Shown: one piece after another, positions 1 to 9,183 of the stretch
Numbering within the stretch: position 1 is the stretch's first letter
How the letters are laid out: each line of letters starts with the position of its first letter
Source: Butyricimonas sp. Marseille-P3923
GTDB taxonomy: Bacteria; Bacteroidota; Bacteroidia; Bacteroidales; Marinifilaceae
Length of the DNA: 64,000 nucleotides
Direction of reading: 5' to 3'
NCBI RefSeq assembly: GCF_900184685.1
Contig: NZ_FXXL01000005.1
Coordinates: forward strand, 186,001-250,000
Notes under the pieces: generated by a model
The model's input: the letters and a program-made list of their open reading frames with translations, nothing else
Told to the model about the DNA's origin: nothing
Databases searched by the model: none
Position numbers and translations under genes: made by a program

Positions 1-708
1 TAACGAATCTTGAGGGGCTTTCGGATCATAGCAAGTCTGAAATTCTTCCAAAGTATGGTTATGCCCGGGGAATTTAGCATCCATCTGCTCCTTGAATTTT
101 TGAGCATACTCTTCTATCACATAGCCTATTCTCCATCCCCCGTAAGTTCCGGCAAGCTTGGACTCCGGCACAACTTTATTCTTGTAATAGGAATACTCCG
201 CCAAATTTTCGGGAGCCGGAACTTTCGTCCGTTTCCCGTCGATAATCTTAAAAAATTCACCGTTACTCGTCATGTAATCCGCGTATTTATCTTTCAAACG
301 CAAAAATTCCCGATCTCCTTCCTGCATCAAGGATTCCATGACCTGCCCATCCTTACCTCCAAGGAAATTCCACCCGTTAATATCATCCGTGAAACCATTC
401 TTGTCATTATCCTTTCCGTCTGCTTTTTCTTTCGGGTTTACCCAGATCGCCTGCTTCAAATCCTCGTGCTCCACGTCCAGACCTGTCCCGATTAAAGCGA
501 CAACCGGTCTTTTCTTTATCTTTTTCCCCTTCAGAAATTCATAAGCCTTATTCACTTCTACCCCGTATACGCCATCTTGGTCAAAAGCACAATTATACCA
601 ATCCAAATCCGCTTGTTTCTTTTGTACCTGCTCATCTTGCTTAATTAACTGTGCATTCACGTTACCTATACCGATGCACACCAGTAATAATAAGAAATAC
701 TTTTTCAT
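1..708 (-). CDS. Subtilisin-like (S8) secreted protein, catalytic Asp replaced by Gly; 3' part outside window
   Basis: The ATG at 708 opens a 236-codon frame that runs off the window, so the C-terminal part is missing. Residues 1-19 form a Sec signal peptide (MKKYFLLLLVCIGIGNVNA, then Q20). Residues 67-100 resemble the start of the S8 subtilase catalytic domain as seen in Bacteroidota, including VEHEDL, an IWVN block, a DGKDNDKNGF-type acidic stretch and INGWNF. Subtilases carry their catalytic Asp in a V-x-I-D-[ST]-G motif. Here the motif reads ALIGTGLD, with Gly74 (codon GGG on the minus strand, 487-489) at the Asp position. The Ser and His regions are not visible, so activity cannot be judged fully. 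It is the last visible gene of locus 1, 116 nt after the tlpA-like gene; the spacer holds a dispersed repeat but no clear promoter. The family call is good; loss of activity is an inference. Confidence 0.8.
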   Translation of the reverse strand, partial: MKKYFLLLLVCIGIGNVNAQLIKQDEQVQKKQADLDWYNCAFDQDGVYGVEVNKAYEFLKGKKIKKRPVVALIGTGLDVEHEDLKQAIWVNPKEKADGKDNDKNGFTDDINGWNFLGGKDGQVMESLMQEGDREFLRLKDKYADYMTSNGEFFKIIDGKRTKVPAPENLAEYSYYKNKVVPESKLAGTYGGWRIGYVIEEYAQKFKEQMDAKFPGHNHTLEEFQTCYDPKAPQDSL

Positions 709-794
709 CATTTACAGAATTTATCTTGTTATACAATACGAAATCTTTAAAATTTACACGCAATGATAGACAATCGAGTAATCCACAATCACAC

Positions 795-829
795 AATCTA
801 AAATTTAAAATCTAAAATCGTAAATTACT
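795..829. repeat. Dispersed 3'-end repeat (AATCTAAAATCG type), copy 1
   Basis: An AT-rich run with repeated AATCTAAAAT units and the core AAAATCGTAAATTACT begins at the stop codon of the TlpA-like gene. Closely related sequence lies at the 3' ends of corA/DUF3467 (46111-46195) and tuf (57841-57904), so it is a dispersed repeat attached to gene ends. Confidence 0.6.
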
Positions 830-1823
830 CTCTGGCTTCCTCTATCGCCACCTTCACTTTCTCCCCTCGCAAACCTCTCGCGAGTATCCGTCCTTCCTTA
901 TCTATCAAAACGATAAAAGGGATTCCGTAAAATCCATAGGCTTTCTGAATCGTGTTAGGTTCATTACCGATCGTGAACCCCTCTTGATTCCATAACATCA
1001 CCCAAGGTAATTTCTCTTCCTCCAACATCTTACGCCAGTCCTTTTCCCGTTTATCCAACGACACGCTGATAAATTCCAAATCATCCCCTTTTAACTCGTT
1101 ATATATCGGTAAAAGACTTTTCATCTCATGCCGGCAAGGTCCGCACCATGATGCCCAAAAATCAACCAATACCAATTTCCCCCGAAAATCACTCAATCGA
1201 ACCCTTTTCCCCTCCGGATCAACATACTCGAAATCATAAGCCTCCGCACCCACGGCAAACGTTCCCAGACTATCCACCCGATGAGCCAGCCATTTCGCAG
1301 ATAGAGAATTTCGGTCAGCTTCCGGTACTAAATCCAATAACATCTTATTCGGTTCATACGCCTCCATATCGGCAATATAGGCCAACGCACTATACATGGT
1401 TCCATGTAACTTCCCTTTCACTTCTTCGGCAATTGTCTTTTTCTTCGGATTTTTCTCCGTGGGTATCCATTTCGACAATTCTAAAAAATCGTCTATCCCA
1501 TGAAAGGAGAGAGAGCTATTCCCGGGATTCTTTCCATTATAAAATCCTGTTATTGTTACCTCCCGACCACCCAGATAAATCGGTTGTTCCGTGCTGCCCA
1601 CGCTCAAAATATACACGTCCGGCATGACTTCTCCGGACATAGCTCGAAATTCTTTCCCATTGGTTACAGAAATAGATAATATCTCTTTTCCATCAATAGA
1701 AGTTACTTTGATTTCCGCAGGTTCCAGCAATCGCAACTTCCCGGATAGCACAAAATCGGTTTGAGCTATCCCGGGAGCAAACGCTCCCGAGATTAGCAAG
1801 AATACTAAAACAATTCTCAGCAT
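825..1823 (-). CDS. TlpA-like thioredoxin-fold protein with N-terminal DUF4369-like domain
   Basis: This 332-aa exported protein has a signal peptide over residues 1-20 (ending PGIA|Q). Residues 25-110 form a beta-rich segment like the DUF4369 domain that often precedes TlpA/AhpC-type thioredoxin domains in Bacteroidota. A helical linker follows, then a thioredoxin fold from about residue 195 with the redox motif WCGPC at 226-230, a YGFYGIPF segment containing the cis-Pro, and IDKEGRI. Such proteins reduce or isomerise disulfides in the periplasm. There is no lipobox. The gene starts 9 nt after the Mx1-like gene, so it belongs to the locus 1 operon; its role there may be to reduce imported peptides or to support the neighbouring secreted proteins. 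The electron donor (a DsbD/CcdA-type protein) is not in the window. Confidence 0.88.
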   Translation of the reverse strand: MLRIVLVFLLISGAFAPGIAQTDFVLSGKLRLLEPAEIKVTSIDGKEILSISVTNGKEFRAMSGEVMPDVYILSVGSTEQPIYLGGREVTITGFYNGKNPGNSSLSFHGIDDFLELSKWIPTEKNPKKKTIAEEVKGKLHGTMYSALAYIADMEAYEPNKMLLDLVPEADRNSLSAKWLAHRVDSLGTFAVGAEAYDFEYVDPEGKRVRLSDFRGKLVLVDFWASWCGPCRHEMKSLLPIYNELKGDDLEFISVSLDKREKDWRKMLEEEKLPWVMLWNQEGFTIGNEPNTIQKAYGFYGIPFIVLIDKEGRILARGLRGEKVKVAIEEARE

Positions 1824-1832
1824 ATTTTTTTA

Positions 1833-2741
1833 TTATTGCAAAACAACATTACCAATAGCTTGTAAATCTATCCCGTAGTTCTCCTTAAATTTATTTACAA
1901 GAACATCATATTTCTTCCGGATATAACCATTTACATCTTTTTTGGCATGCAATATTCCCTTGTTCGTGTAATCGTTAGCAGCCGGTTCGGCGATTAAAAC
2001 TTCATACGGGGTCTGAATGATCGCCCGCATATAAATCTCGACATCATCTTCCAGTTTCGTACCGGATTTTATATAGCCCCGCTCATACATATTCGCGTTC
2101 GTCACTCTTTCCTCGTAACTCATTCCATCGTAAAACGCCGCATCTTCCACGATCTTACTATTATTCAGCAACCGACTCAAAAAAGCATCGTTAACATCAT
2201 ATTTAAACGTATTCTTTTGAGTATTTGTCATGGTCAAAACATTCTCGTTTCCCCAATTAAATGCTAAAAAATCATACCCGCTATACACGTTGCGCAATGC
2301 GGTAGAACCGTTTGCAGTACGCCAAGTCAATTCACTACATAACAATAACTTTAATGGTAAACAACGACGTAAAGTGGAATCCGGATAAAAATCCAGAAAC
2401 AACGTTTCAATCAAATCCAACTGCTCACCCACGTAAGTTTCATCCGCGATGGCTCCAAGCAATCCATTATTGTACGGATATGCAGAACTGCTGCCTTCCG
2501 GAGTCGGTACAGACTCATTCCAACCGTCCAGATCCCAGTACAATTCTTTTAAATCGAATTTATACAAGATAAACGTATTACACCTTTCATTCCAATCCAC
2601 AATACGATCATCATAATCGTGCTCTCCCTGAGGCACGCTATACCCGAATTCAGGAGTTGCTGTCGGCGTTAAAGCATTCTCATCATCGCAAGCGACTAGA
2701 GAAACGGCTAATATAAACAAATAAATAAAATGCAATTTCAT
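1833..2741 (-). CDS. Peptidase_Mx1-like lipoprotein lacking HExxH (SusCD-associated)
   Basis: A start at 2741 gives a 302-aa lipoprotein (MKLHFIYLFILAVSLVAC, lipobox LVAC, then DDE). A start at 2762 is possible but overlaps the susD stop and lengthens the signal peptide. The layout matches SusCD-associated zinc metallohydrolase lipoproteins (Peptidase_Mx1, PF15890): a VPQGEHDYDDRI opening, an FILYKF strand, an LDLIETLFLDFYP helix, and late ERGYIKSG and EDDVEIY segments like the GFIS and NEDFAE parts of active members. No HExxH occurs anywhere; where the zinc helix should lie the sequence is TFKYDVNDAFLSRLL. The 26407-27240 paralogue has the same change. It probably binds a substrate or partner at the cell surface without cleaving it. 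The family assignment rests on pattern memory and is moderately sure. Confidence 0.65.
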   Translation of the reverse strand: MKLHFIYLFILAVSLVACDDENALTPTATPEFGYSVPQGEHDYDDRIVDWNERCNTFILYKFDLKELYWDLDGWNESVPTPEGSSSAYPYNNGLLGAIADETYVGEQLDLIETLFLDFYPDSTLRRCLPLKLLLCSELTWRTANGSTALRNVYSGYDFLAFNWGNENVLTMTNTQKNTFKYDVNDAFLSRLLNNSKIVEDAAFYDGMSYEERVTNANMYERGYIKSGTKLEDDVEIYMRAIIQTPYEVLIAEPAANDYTNKGILHAKKDVNGYIRKKYDVLVNKFKENYGIDLQAIGNVVLQ

Positions 2742-2751
2742 AACTTCTCGA

Positions 2752-4260
2752 TTAACGTTCATTTTGTTTCAAATAAGGATTACGATCTAAAGCGGATTGC
2801 GGTATCGGCAATACATAACGGGGATCTTCCCGCTCCAAGCTGATTTCCTGTTTAGATTCCGGGGCAATAAAATACACGTGTGTCAATTCAGGCATCCCGT
2901 AACGACGCAGATCAAACCAACGATGTTCCTCGAAACATAACTCTCTACGGCGTTCGTCTTTATAGAACTGTAATAATTCGTCAGCATCTGCGATATCAAC
3001 CTTCGTGTAAGTGACATTCCGCGTATCATAACGATTTTCACGCAACCTATTCAAATCATCCAAGGCCAATGTCCGGTAATTATCTTCACCTGTTTCCATG
3101 AATTTACGCGCATACGCTTCTGCCCGATTCAAGTACAATTCTGCCGTACGAATTCCCCGTGTCGCCCATTTATTATTTTTTCCACCTTTAAAACCATAAG
3201 AAGGATAAATAACAGCTCTAAAAGTAGACCAATCCATCCAAGCCTCATATTTAAAATACATATATCGCCGCAAATCCCAATGATTATCACTCTCCGCAGA
3301 AAACTCGTACAAATCCATTAACTCGTCCGACGCGGTATAAGGAGCTGTTGCCAAACCGCCCCCTCCGGGATAACACGCGGATTCCGCTTGACCTCCATAC
3401 ATCCAGATAATTTCATCACTGGTAGATTCATTATAGACACTCCAAGTACTGCTTCCCTGATATTGCATGGCATCTTCCGTCGCACTCGCCAAAGAGGTTA
3501 GAACGGACTTCTCTCCCAACACCATGTTGGCATATTTCAAAACATTATCCCAATCTTCCATGTAAAGATACACTCTACACAAAATTGACTTTCCAGCCAA
3601 GGCACTGATTTTATACAAGGACATGTCTATCCTATTTTCTTCCACTAGCTTAATCCCTTCTTCCAGATCGGTTACTATCCGTTTATACACCTCTGCCACG
3701 GTATTCCGTTCCATGAAGCCATCGTTCACCTCCATCTCCAATTTTAAAGGTACTCCCGGGTTCTGAGCCGGATCTCCATAATTATAAGGTAGTCCGTAAT
3801 AATTTACCAGTAAAAAATAATAATACGCACGTAATACAAGAGCCTGTCCCCGCATATTATTTTTTGTCTTCTCCTCCCCGCTTACCCGATCCATATAATC
3901 CATGACCGTGTTGCACCCCATGATTTTATTATAACAAACCTTCCAAGTATTATACCGGTTATCAGTGAGTTTCTCGTATATATCATCCCCCCAAGAAAAC
4001 AAGGGATATATATTCTCGACAGAACTTTCCAGCGTTTCCTGTCCTCCGGCACCATTACATTGCACATCGTCTGTAAAAAAATCAATATAAGCATATTGCA
4101 AATTGCTCATGGGATATGCCTCTCCAACCATTACCTGCATCAAATCGTCAACAGTCGACGGACGCACTTGGTCCTTACTGGATTCTTCAAGGAAATCGCT
4201 ACACCCGACGAATCCCAATAACAGTAGAAAGAATAATATATTTCTCATACGATTTATCAT
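2752..4260 (-). CDS. SusD/RagB-family outer-membrane lipoprotein (locus 1)
   Basis: This 502-aa lipoprotein has the lipobox GFVGC followed by SDFLEE, the usual opening of SusD proteins. A second possible start (MRNILF) lies four codons in. SusD hallmarks include MDYMDRVSGEEK, GQALVLRAYYYFLLVNYYG with the aromatic helical repeats, RTAELYLNRAEAYAR, FYKDERRRELCFEEHRWFDLRRYG in the last third, and a closing YVLPIPQSALDRNPYLKQN. SusD proteins cap the SusC barrel and bind the substrate before import. The start is 9 nt after the susC stop, and the downstream Mx1-like gene follows with almost no gap. With no glycan enzymes nearby, the ligand may be a peptide, as for RagB of Porphyromonas; this is inference. 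Confidence 0.95.
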   Translation of the reverse strand: MINRMRNILFFLLLLGFVGCSDFLEESSKDQVRPSTVDDLMQVMVGEAYPMSNLQYAYIDFFTDDVQCNGAGGQETLESSVENIYPLFSWGDDIYEKLTDNRYNTWKVCYNKIMGCNTVMDYMDRVSGEEKTKNNMRGQALVLRAYYYFLLVNYYGLPYNYGDPAQNPGVPLKLEMEVNDGFMERNTVAEVYKRIVTDLEEGIKLVEENRIDMSLYKISALAGKSILCRVYLYMEDWDNVLKYANMVLGEKSVLTSLASATEDAMQYQGSSTWSVYNESTSDEIIWMYGGQAESACYPGGGGLATAPYTASDELMDLYEFSAESDNHWDLRRYMYFKYEAWMDWSTFRAVIYPSYGFKGGKNNKWATRGIRTAELYLNRAEAYARKFMETGEDNYRTLALDDLNRLRENRYDTRNVTYTKVDIADADELLQFYKDERRRELCFEEHRWFDLRRYGMPELTHVYFIAPESKQEISLEREDPRYVLPIPQSALDRNPYLKQNER

Positions 4261-4269
4261 ATATAGTCA

Positions 4270-7200
4270 TTAGAAACTTAAATTCAAGCTGAATGTATAA
4301 TTTTGCGACAAGGGTTGAGAGCCGGTGGCAACTTCAGGATCTTTTCCTTTAAAATCCTTACTTACAATCATAAAAGGATTGGACACACTGAACGAGAAGC
4401 CCACATTTTGAGCAAACTTCTTGATCCATCCCTTGGACAAGTTATAGGACAGTGAAATATTGTTACACCGAAGAAAAGAAGCATTCACAACCCGGATATC
4501 CGTGTAATTATACAACCGGTAACTATAAGTACTCCCGGAAGGTAAATTCGTACTGGCATTCGTTTTCTTGTATTCCGGCAAAGCAGGGATATTCGTGTGT
4601 TCTTCATCACCCGGTTTACGCCACCGGTCTACTAAATCTTTTGGTAAATTATTATACTCGTACGGGGTACTGTTTATTATGTCGTCATCAAACATGGTCG
4701 CTAAAAACTTTTTACCTCCGACCGATAGATAGAAAGAAGAAGAAAGAGTTAAATCCTTGAATCTAAATCCCATGTTCAATCCGGCAGTAAAATCCGGATC
4801 TAACTTTCCCATATACTTCATATACACGGTAGCATCCGTGCGGGCTTCCGGGGTATCGACATCGGGCAAATTATACAGAGGGACTCCGTTCTTCGGGTCT
4901 AATCCGACAAACTCGAATGCCCAAAATCCCGACACGGGATAACCTTTCTTGTTCACGTTTCCGGCAACTGCCTGCGTCCAGTTCTCGTTCGATTCCAATT
5001 TACTGGTAACTTTATTATAATTCTTGGAGGTATTTAATCCCATGGTCCAAATAAAGTTCTTCGTCCGCACGGGGGCAAAACTAAAAGATAATTCCCAACC
5101 GTAATTTTCCAACGAACCTCCATTCATTGGCATACTCAACACGCCATTCTCAAAAGGAACCTCTTTATTAATAATAGCGTCTGTGGTCTTTTTATAATAA
5201 TACTCGAACGATCCGTTAATTTTATTCTTCCAAAACACGAAATCAGCACCGGCATTCACTGTCGCTGTCTTTTCCCATTTCAATTTCGGGTTCGGCAAAC
5301 TCTTTATTTCCATGTAATACTCACCCGTGGCACCGGATATTCCAGCCCCGGACGGTATTCTGGCTATCAAATCCGGGCTTGCCGCCTCACTTGCATTTCC
5401 TTGGTATCCGTACGTCAATCGGAAACTAAATTCATTCAAGAAATCCTGTCCCTCCAAAAAATGTTCCCGTCCCATATTCCAACGCAAACCGAAAGACCAA
5501 ACCGGAAGATAACGGGCATCCTTGTCCTGCCCGAAACGATTGGAAGCATCCGACCGAACACTGGCATTAAAAACGTAACGCTCATCGAAAGTGTAAGTAA
5601 AAGCGCCGTAGAAGGACAGTTTGTTAGACTTGTTATCAATAATAGAGGTTGTCGGTTGAGCGTACAACGTGTTCTCGCTAATACTTCCGACGTTCTGTGT
5701 CGTCAAAGGCGGATTCTTTATCGTCTGTCCTCTCTTTGGCAAGTAACCATAATATGTCCCCGTGAATCCGTCATATTTTGTACTGTTGACTTCCTGCCCC
5801 ACTGTGGCGGTAAGCAGATGTCTTCCAAAATTCTTCACGTAAGAAAATTGATTCCTCCAAGTATAGTTCTCGCTGCGTGAATCCGACATGTTCAATTGTC
5901 CCCCGTGAGGTAATCTTGAAAGTTGGTATTTATCATCATTCGGACCATACATACCAAATTCATACCCACGTATTTTCGCGATAAAATGCGTCATCTCCGT
6001 TATCCAAGATTCCCCGTGAGTGGAAGAATAGTTGTACCCTAATGCCATCTCATATTTCAATCCTTTGATAATTTCCCAATTCAAACCGATATTTACATTC
6101 AATGAATTTGAGGTATTCCCGTTACCGGACTCTGCCAACTCATTCAACACGTTGTATTTATATCCGTCACGATTGATGTAATATGCCAATTCTCCATTTT
6201 CTTCAAACGCGGGAAGAACCCGGCTCGTGGTAGACGCGTAGGAATAAGGCGAAATACTATTGTGAAAACCATTCGTTTTTGAAACGCTACCGGCAACTCT
6301 AGCCGAGAATTGCAATTTATCCCAGAAAACCGTGTTCACGTTTATACTTCCCTGATAGCTCTCGGAGTCATTTCCTTTGGCTGTACCGTTATTATTTGTA
6401 ATACCGAAAGAAGCATAATACGTAGTCTTGTCACTCCCCCCGGAAACACTGATATTGTTGGAATAACTAAACGGATTTTCATACAAGAGATCGAACCAGT
6501 CCGTATTTATGACTTCCAATTTCTTTACCCCGGTATTAAATTCATTGTAAGAAATTTTTTCCTGCAAATATTGTTGCAACAAAGCTTGGTACCCCACGTT
6601 TGCCAAAGAGGATGAACTGCCGACTAATCCGCGTTCATACATTTCCCGTGAAACATCAATTCTCTCCTTGGAATTCATTAAATTCAACTTATCATACGTG
6701 ACCTTGGAACCGATAGAGAAATTACCCGAATAGCTGATAGACATCCGCCCTTTCTCCCCTCTCTTTGTTGTGATCACGATGACTCCGTTTGCCGCTTTCA
6801 CACCATAGATTGCCGTGGCGGAAGCATCTTTCAACACGGTTACATCTTTGATATCGGAAGGATTCAACCAAGAAATGGCACTACCCACAAAATTTCGTAT
6901 CATGTCAATATTATCCGGGCTTGTATTATACGTTGATAAATCGGTCGCTTTAAAAGGAAGCGGATCTTCTTGTATAATTCCATCCACTACCCACACGGGG
7001 TCCTGACTACCTAACAACGTCGATGTTCCCCGTACCCGTACTTTCTGACGTGTCCCCACCAAACCATCCTGATTCTGGATAACTACACCCGGCAACTTAC
7101 CTTGTAATGCTTGCTCTAAAGATTGGGTCCCGTTCAGCACCAGATCCTCAGCCTTGATTGTACTCACGGAACCTGCCATATTCGATTTTTTAACCCGTTG

Positions 7201-7836
7201 ATAACCTGTCACCACAACTTCTTCCATCTCTTGTGCATCTTCCTCCATCACGACCTTTAACTCTTTCTCGCCCTTCCAAGTCACCAACTTCATTTTCATA
7301 CCCACGAAAGAAAAAATTAAAGTCACACTATCCCGTTTCGTGGTTGTAAATGTGAACTCTCCTTTTATTCCGGTAGCAACTCCTATTGTTGTGCCTTTTT
7401 CTCTGACAGTTACTCCCGGCAAAGGTTCTCCTTTTTTATCCTTCACAATCCCTTTAATAACTATCATCTTGTCCTCCGGTTTCTCATCCCTCACCCGAAT
7501 AACAATCAAATGTCCGTTAATCTCGTAAGTCAACTTTGTGTTAGCAAGGCAAATATCAAGCACATCTTTCAAATCAGCTTGCTTCACGTTGATGTTTATT
7601 GACGCAACATGCTCCACATCCTCTATCGAATACAAGAATGTAAATTCTCCTTTCTGCTCTATGAGCTTGAACACATTCTCTAACTTCCCGCCTGACATTG
7701 AAATATCATATTTCGCTGTCTGTGCCATACTTTGCAGAACGCTCATCAAAAGTAATAACACTGTCACTCTCATTTTCAAAAAAGTAATTTGCATTTTTCT
7801 CCTGCCGAGAAAACTCGATTCTCGCTTTTTTTTCAT
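4270..7836 (-). CDS. SusC/RagA TonB-linked outer-membrane transporter with STN domain (locus 1)
   Basis: This 1188-aa protein has a long basic N terminus, a signal peptide ending near QSMA|Q39, an STN domain (about 45-115, KLENVFKLIEQKGEFTFLYS), a carboxypeptidase-like domain (about 125-200, GEPLPGVTVREKGT), then EEVVVTGYQ and a plug (about 215-365). The plug holds VRGTSTLLG, PVWVVDGIIQED and VLKDASATAIYGVKAANGVI. The rest is a 22-strand-type barrel ending in YTFSLNLSF with a terminal Phe. The STN domain marks it as a signalling transporter that contacts FecR in the periplasm. It imports large ligands with SusD and TonB energy. Its plug is closely similar to that of the locus 3 SusC (28832-32440), more so than to locus 2. 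The 105-nt gap to fecR holds two hairpins with the same loop. Confidence 0.97.
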   Translation of the reverse strand: MKKKRESSFLGRRKMQITFLKMRVTVLLLLMSVLQSMAQTAKYDISMSGGKLENVFKLIEQKGEFTFLYSIEDVEHVASININVKQADLKDVLDICLANTKLTYEINGHLIVIRVRDEKPEDKMIVIKGIVKDKKGEPLPGVTVREKGTTIGVATGIKGEFTFTTTKRDSVTLIFSFVGMKMKLVTWKGEKELKVVMEEDAQEMEEVVVTGYQRVKKSNMAGSVSTIKAEDLVLNGTQSLEQALQGKLPGVVIQNQDGLVGTRQKVRVRGTSTLLGSQDPVWVVDGIIQEDPLPFKATDLSTYNTSPDNIDMIRNFVGSAISWLNPSDIKDVTVLKDASATAIYGVKAANGVIVITTKRGEKGRMSISYSGNFSIGSKVTYDKLNLMNSKERIDVSREMYERGLVGSSSSLANVGYQALLQQYLQEKISYNEFNTGVKKLEVINTDWFDLLYENPFSYSNNISVSGGSDKTTYYASFGITNNNGTAKGNDSESYQGSINVNTVFWDKLQFSARVAGSVSKTNGFHNSISPYSYASTTSRVLPAFEENGELAYYINRDGYKYNVLNELAESGNGNTSNSLNVNIGLNWEIIKGLKYEMALGYNYSSTHGESWITEMTHFIAKIRGYEFGMYGPNDDKYQLSRLPHGGQLNMSDSRSENYTWRNQFSYVKNFGRHLLTATVGQEVNSTKYDGFTGTYYGYLPKRGQTIKNPPLTTQNVGSISENTLYAQPTTSIIDNKSNKLSFYGAFTYTFDERYVFNASVRSDASNRFGQDKDARYLPVWSFGLRWNMGREHFLEGQDFLNEFSFRLTYGYQGNASEAASPDLIARIPSGAGISGATGEYYMEIKSLPNPKLKWEKTATVNAGADFVFWKNKINGSFEYYYKKTTDAIINKEVPFENGVLSMPMNGGSLENYGWELSFSFAPVRTKNFIWTMGLNTSKNYNKVTSKLESNENWTQAVAGNVNKKGYPVSGFWAFEFVGLDPKNGVPLYNLPDVDTPEARTDATVYMKYMGKLDPDFTAGLNMGFRFKDLTLSSSFYLSVGGKKFLATMFDDDIINSTPYEYNNLPKDLVDRWRKPGDEEHTNIPALPEYKKTNASTNLPSGSTYSYRLYNYTDIRVVNASFLRCNNISLSYNLSKGWIKKFAQNVGFSFSVSNPFMIVSKDFKGKDPEVATGSQPLSQNYTFSLNLSF

Positions 7837-7874
7837 AGTTTTGTACTAATTATTAAGATTAAACTCGGTTGTAA

Positions 7875-7933
7875 GCTTGTTGGCGCAAGCAAACAATCAT
7901 GAAACTTTAAGCAAGGACGTGTTGGCGCACGTC
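7875..7933 (-). promoter_or_regulatory. Twin hairpins with identical CGCCAA loops between fecR and susC (locus 1)
   Basis: Two perfect hairpins lie in the 105-nt gap. One is at 7916-7933 (stem GACGTG/CACGTC) and one at 7875-7890 (stem GCTTG/CAAGC). On the transcribed minus strand both have the loop CGCCAA although the stems differ. Neither is followed by a T run, so a simple terminator is unlikely. They lie where an ECF-dependent susC promoter or leader is expected. Confidence 0.6.
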
Positions 7934-7941
7934 TTTGTTTT

Positions 7942-9105
7942 TTATCTAATTCTCACAATAATTTTCTGTTCATCCACTGTAAATGATACTTTACCTGTTT
8001 TCTCCAACATCCTCAAAGTTTCCACTATATCGGAATATCTTTCCATTGTACCGGAGAACAAAATATCCTTCGCCCGGCTCTGCTCGTAGAATACAGTCAC
8101 GTTATACCACCGTGCGACATCGTCCAGAATAGACTCCAAACGCTCGCGACGGAAGACAAACTGTCCTTTCGTCCATGCCCGATACGCCTCGGCATCCACT
8201 TCCCGTACCTCCAGTTTATTTTCCCCGACAATCAAATCCGCCTGTTGGTTCGGTTCAAGAATCACGCTCTCCGATAGCGTTTTCACCTCCACCTTTCCAC
8301 TTAGCAAGGTAGCGGTCGTCCGCTCTTCAGAAGGGAACGATTTCAAGTTAAAGGAAGTACCCAACACCGTCACCATCATCCCGTTTACTTCTACACGGAA
8401 GGGTTTCGTGTCATCTTTTTTTACTTCAAAATACCCCTCTCCCCGGAGTATTACCCGTCGTTCATTCCCCACGAAAGCAACCGGATAAGTCAACTTCGAC
8501 CCGGCATTCAGCCACACCCTCGTTCCGTCAGCCAAGGTCACGTTAAACTCTCCCCCTTTCGGGACGTCCAACACGTTCAGCTTTTCCGCCTGCACATCGG
8601 TTTCCGCTTGATAAACCAAAGTATTATCTATTTGCTCGATTTTCCCGGACAGGCTGTCGTTCACGATCACTCCGCTATTTTTCCCCAAGACAACTTGTTT
8701 GCCCGTCTCCAGATGCAAAATAGCTTTCCGCTCTCCCGGTACAATCGCCACCACCTTTTTCACCTCCTTTTGCTCATCTACCCGTCCCGTCATCATGACA
8801 GCGAACCATCCCGCTGCAACCAGCACAATCACGGAAGCCGCATAACCGATCCATCGCCACGACAAGTTCCGGTGACGGGGCGCAATTTGTTGCTCCAACC
8901 GACGCCATACCTCTTCCCGGTGAATCGCACGATACTCGTCATAACTCCTGCTCAACGCACTTCCCTCGGACAACTCGTCAAATAGCTGACGATTAAAATC
9001 AGACTCATCCACCCAAGCGAACAACTCCCGTTTTTCCTCATCGGTAGCAATCCCTATTTTTACTTTGTAGATTAAATCCGCTATCTGAATATATCTTTTT
9101 GTCAT
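7942..9105 (-). CDS. FecR-family anti-sigma factor (locus 1)
   Basis: This 387-aa protein has a cytoplasmic N-terminal helical domain (about 1-80) that would hold the sigma factor, one membrane span at about 85-105 (WIGYAASVIVLVAAGWFAV), and a periplasmic FecR domain. The FecR domain shows VPKGGEFNVTLADGTRVWLN, LTYPVAFVGNERRV, GEGYFEVKKD, PFRVEV and VLGTSFNLK. A C-terminal DUF4974-like domain follows (about 310-387, FRRERLESILDDVARWYNV). It relays the SusC STN signal across the inner membrane to the ECF sigma factor encoded 78 nt upstream. Confidence 0.96.
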   Translation of the reverse strand: MTKRYIQIADLIYKVKIGIATDEEKRELFAWVDESDFNRQLFDELSEGSALSRSYDEYRAIHREEVWRRLEQQIAPRHRNLSWRWIGYAASVIVLVAAGWFAVMMTGRVDEQKEVKKVVAIVPGERKAILHLETGKQVVLGKNSGVIVNDSLSGKIEQIDNTLVYQAETDVQAEKLNVLDVPKGGEFNVTLADGTRVWLNAGSKLTYPVAFVGNERRVILRGEGYFEVKKDDTKPFRVEVNGMMVTVLGTSFNLKSFPSEERTTATLLSGKVEVKTLSESVILEPNQQADLIVGENKLEVREVDAEAYRAWTKGQFVFRRERLESILDDVARWYNVTVFYEQSRAKDILFSGTMERYSDIVETLRMLEKTGKVSFTVDEQKIIVRIR

Positions 9106-9183
9106 ATATTTATTGCATTTACACTACAAAAACAACCGAGAAGAAAAAACGGGTAGTGAAAAAGAGAAAAAATTTGAAATGTC

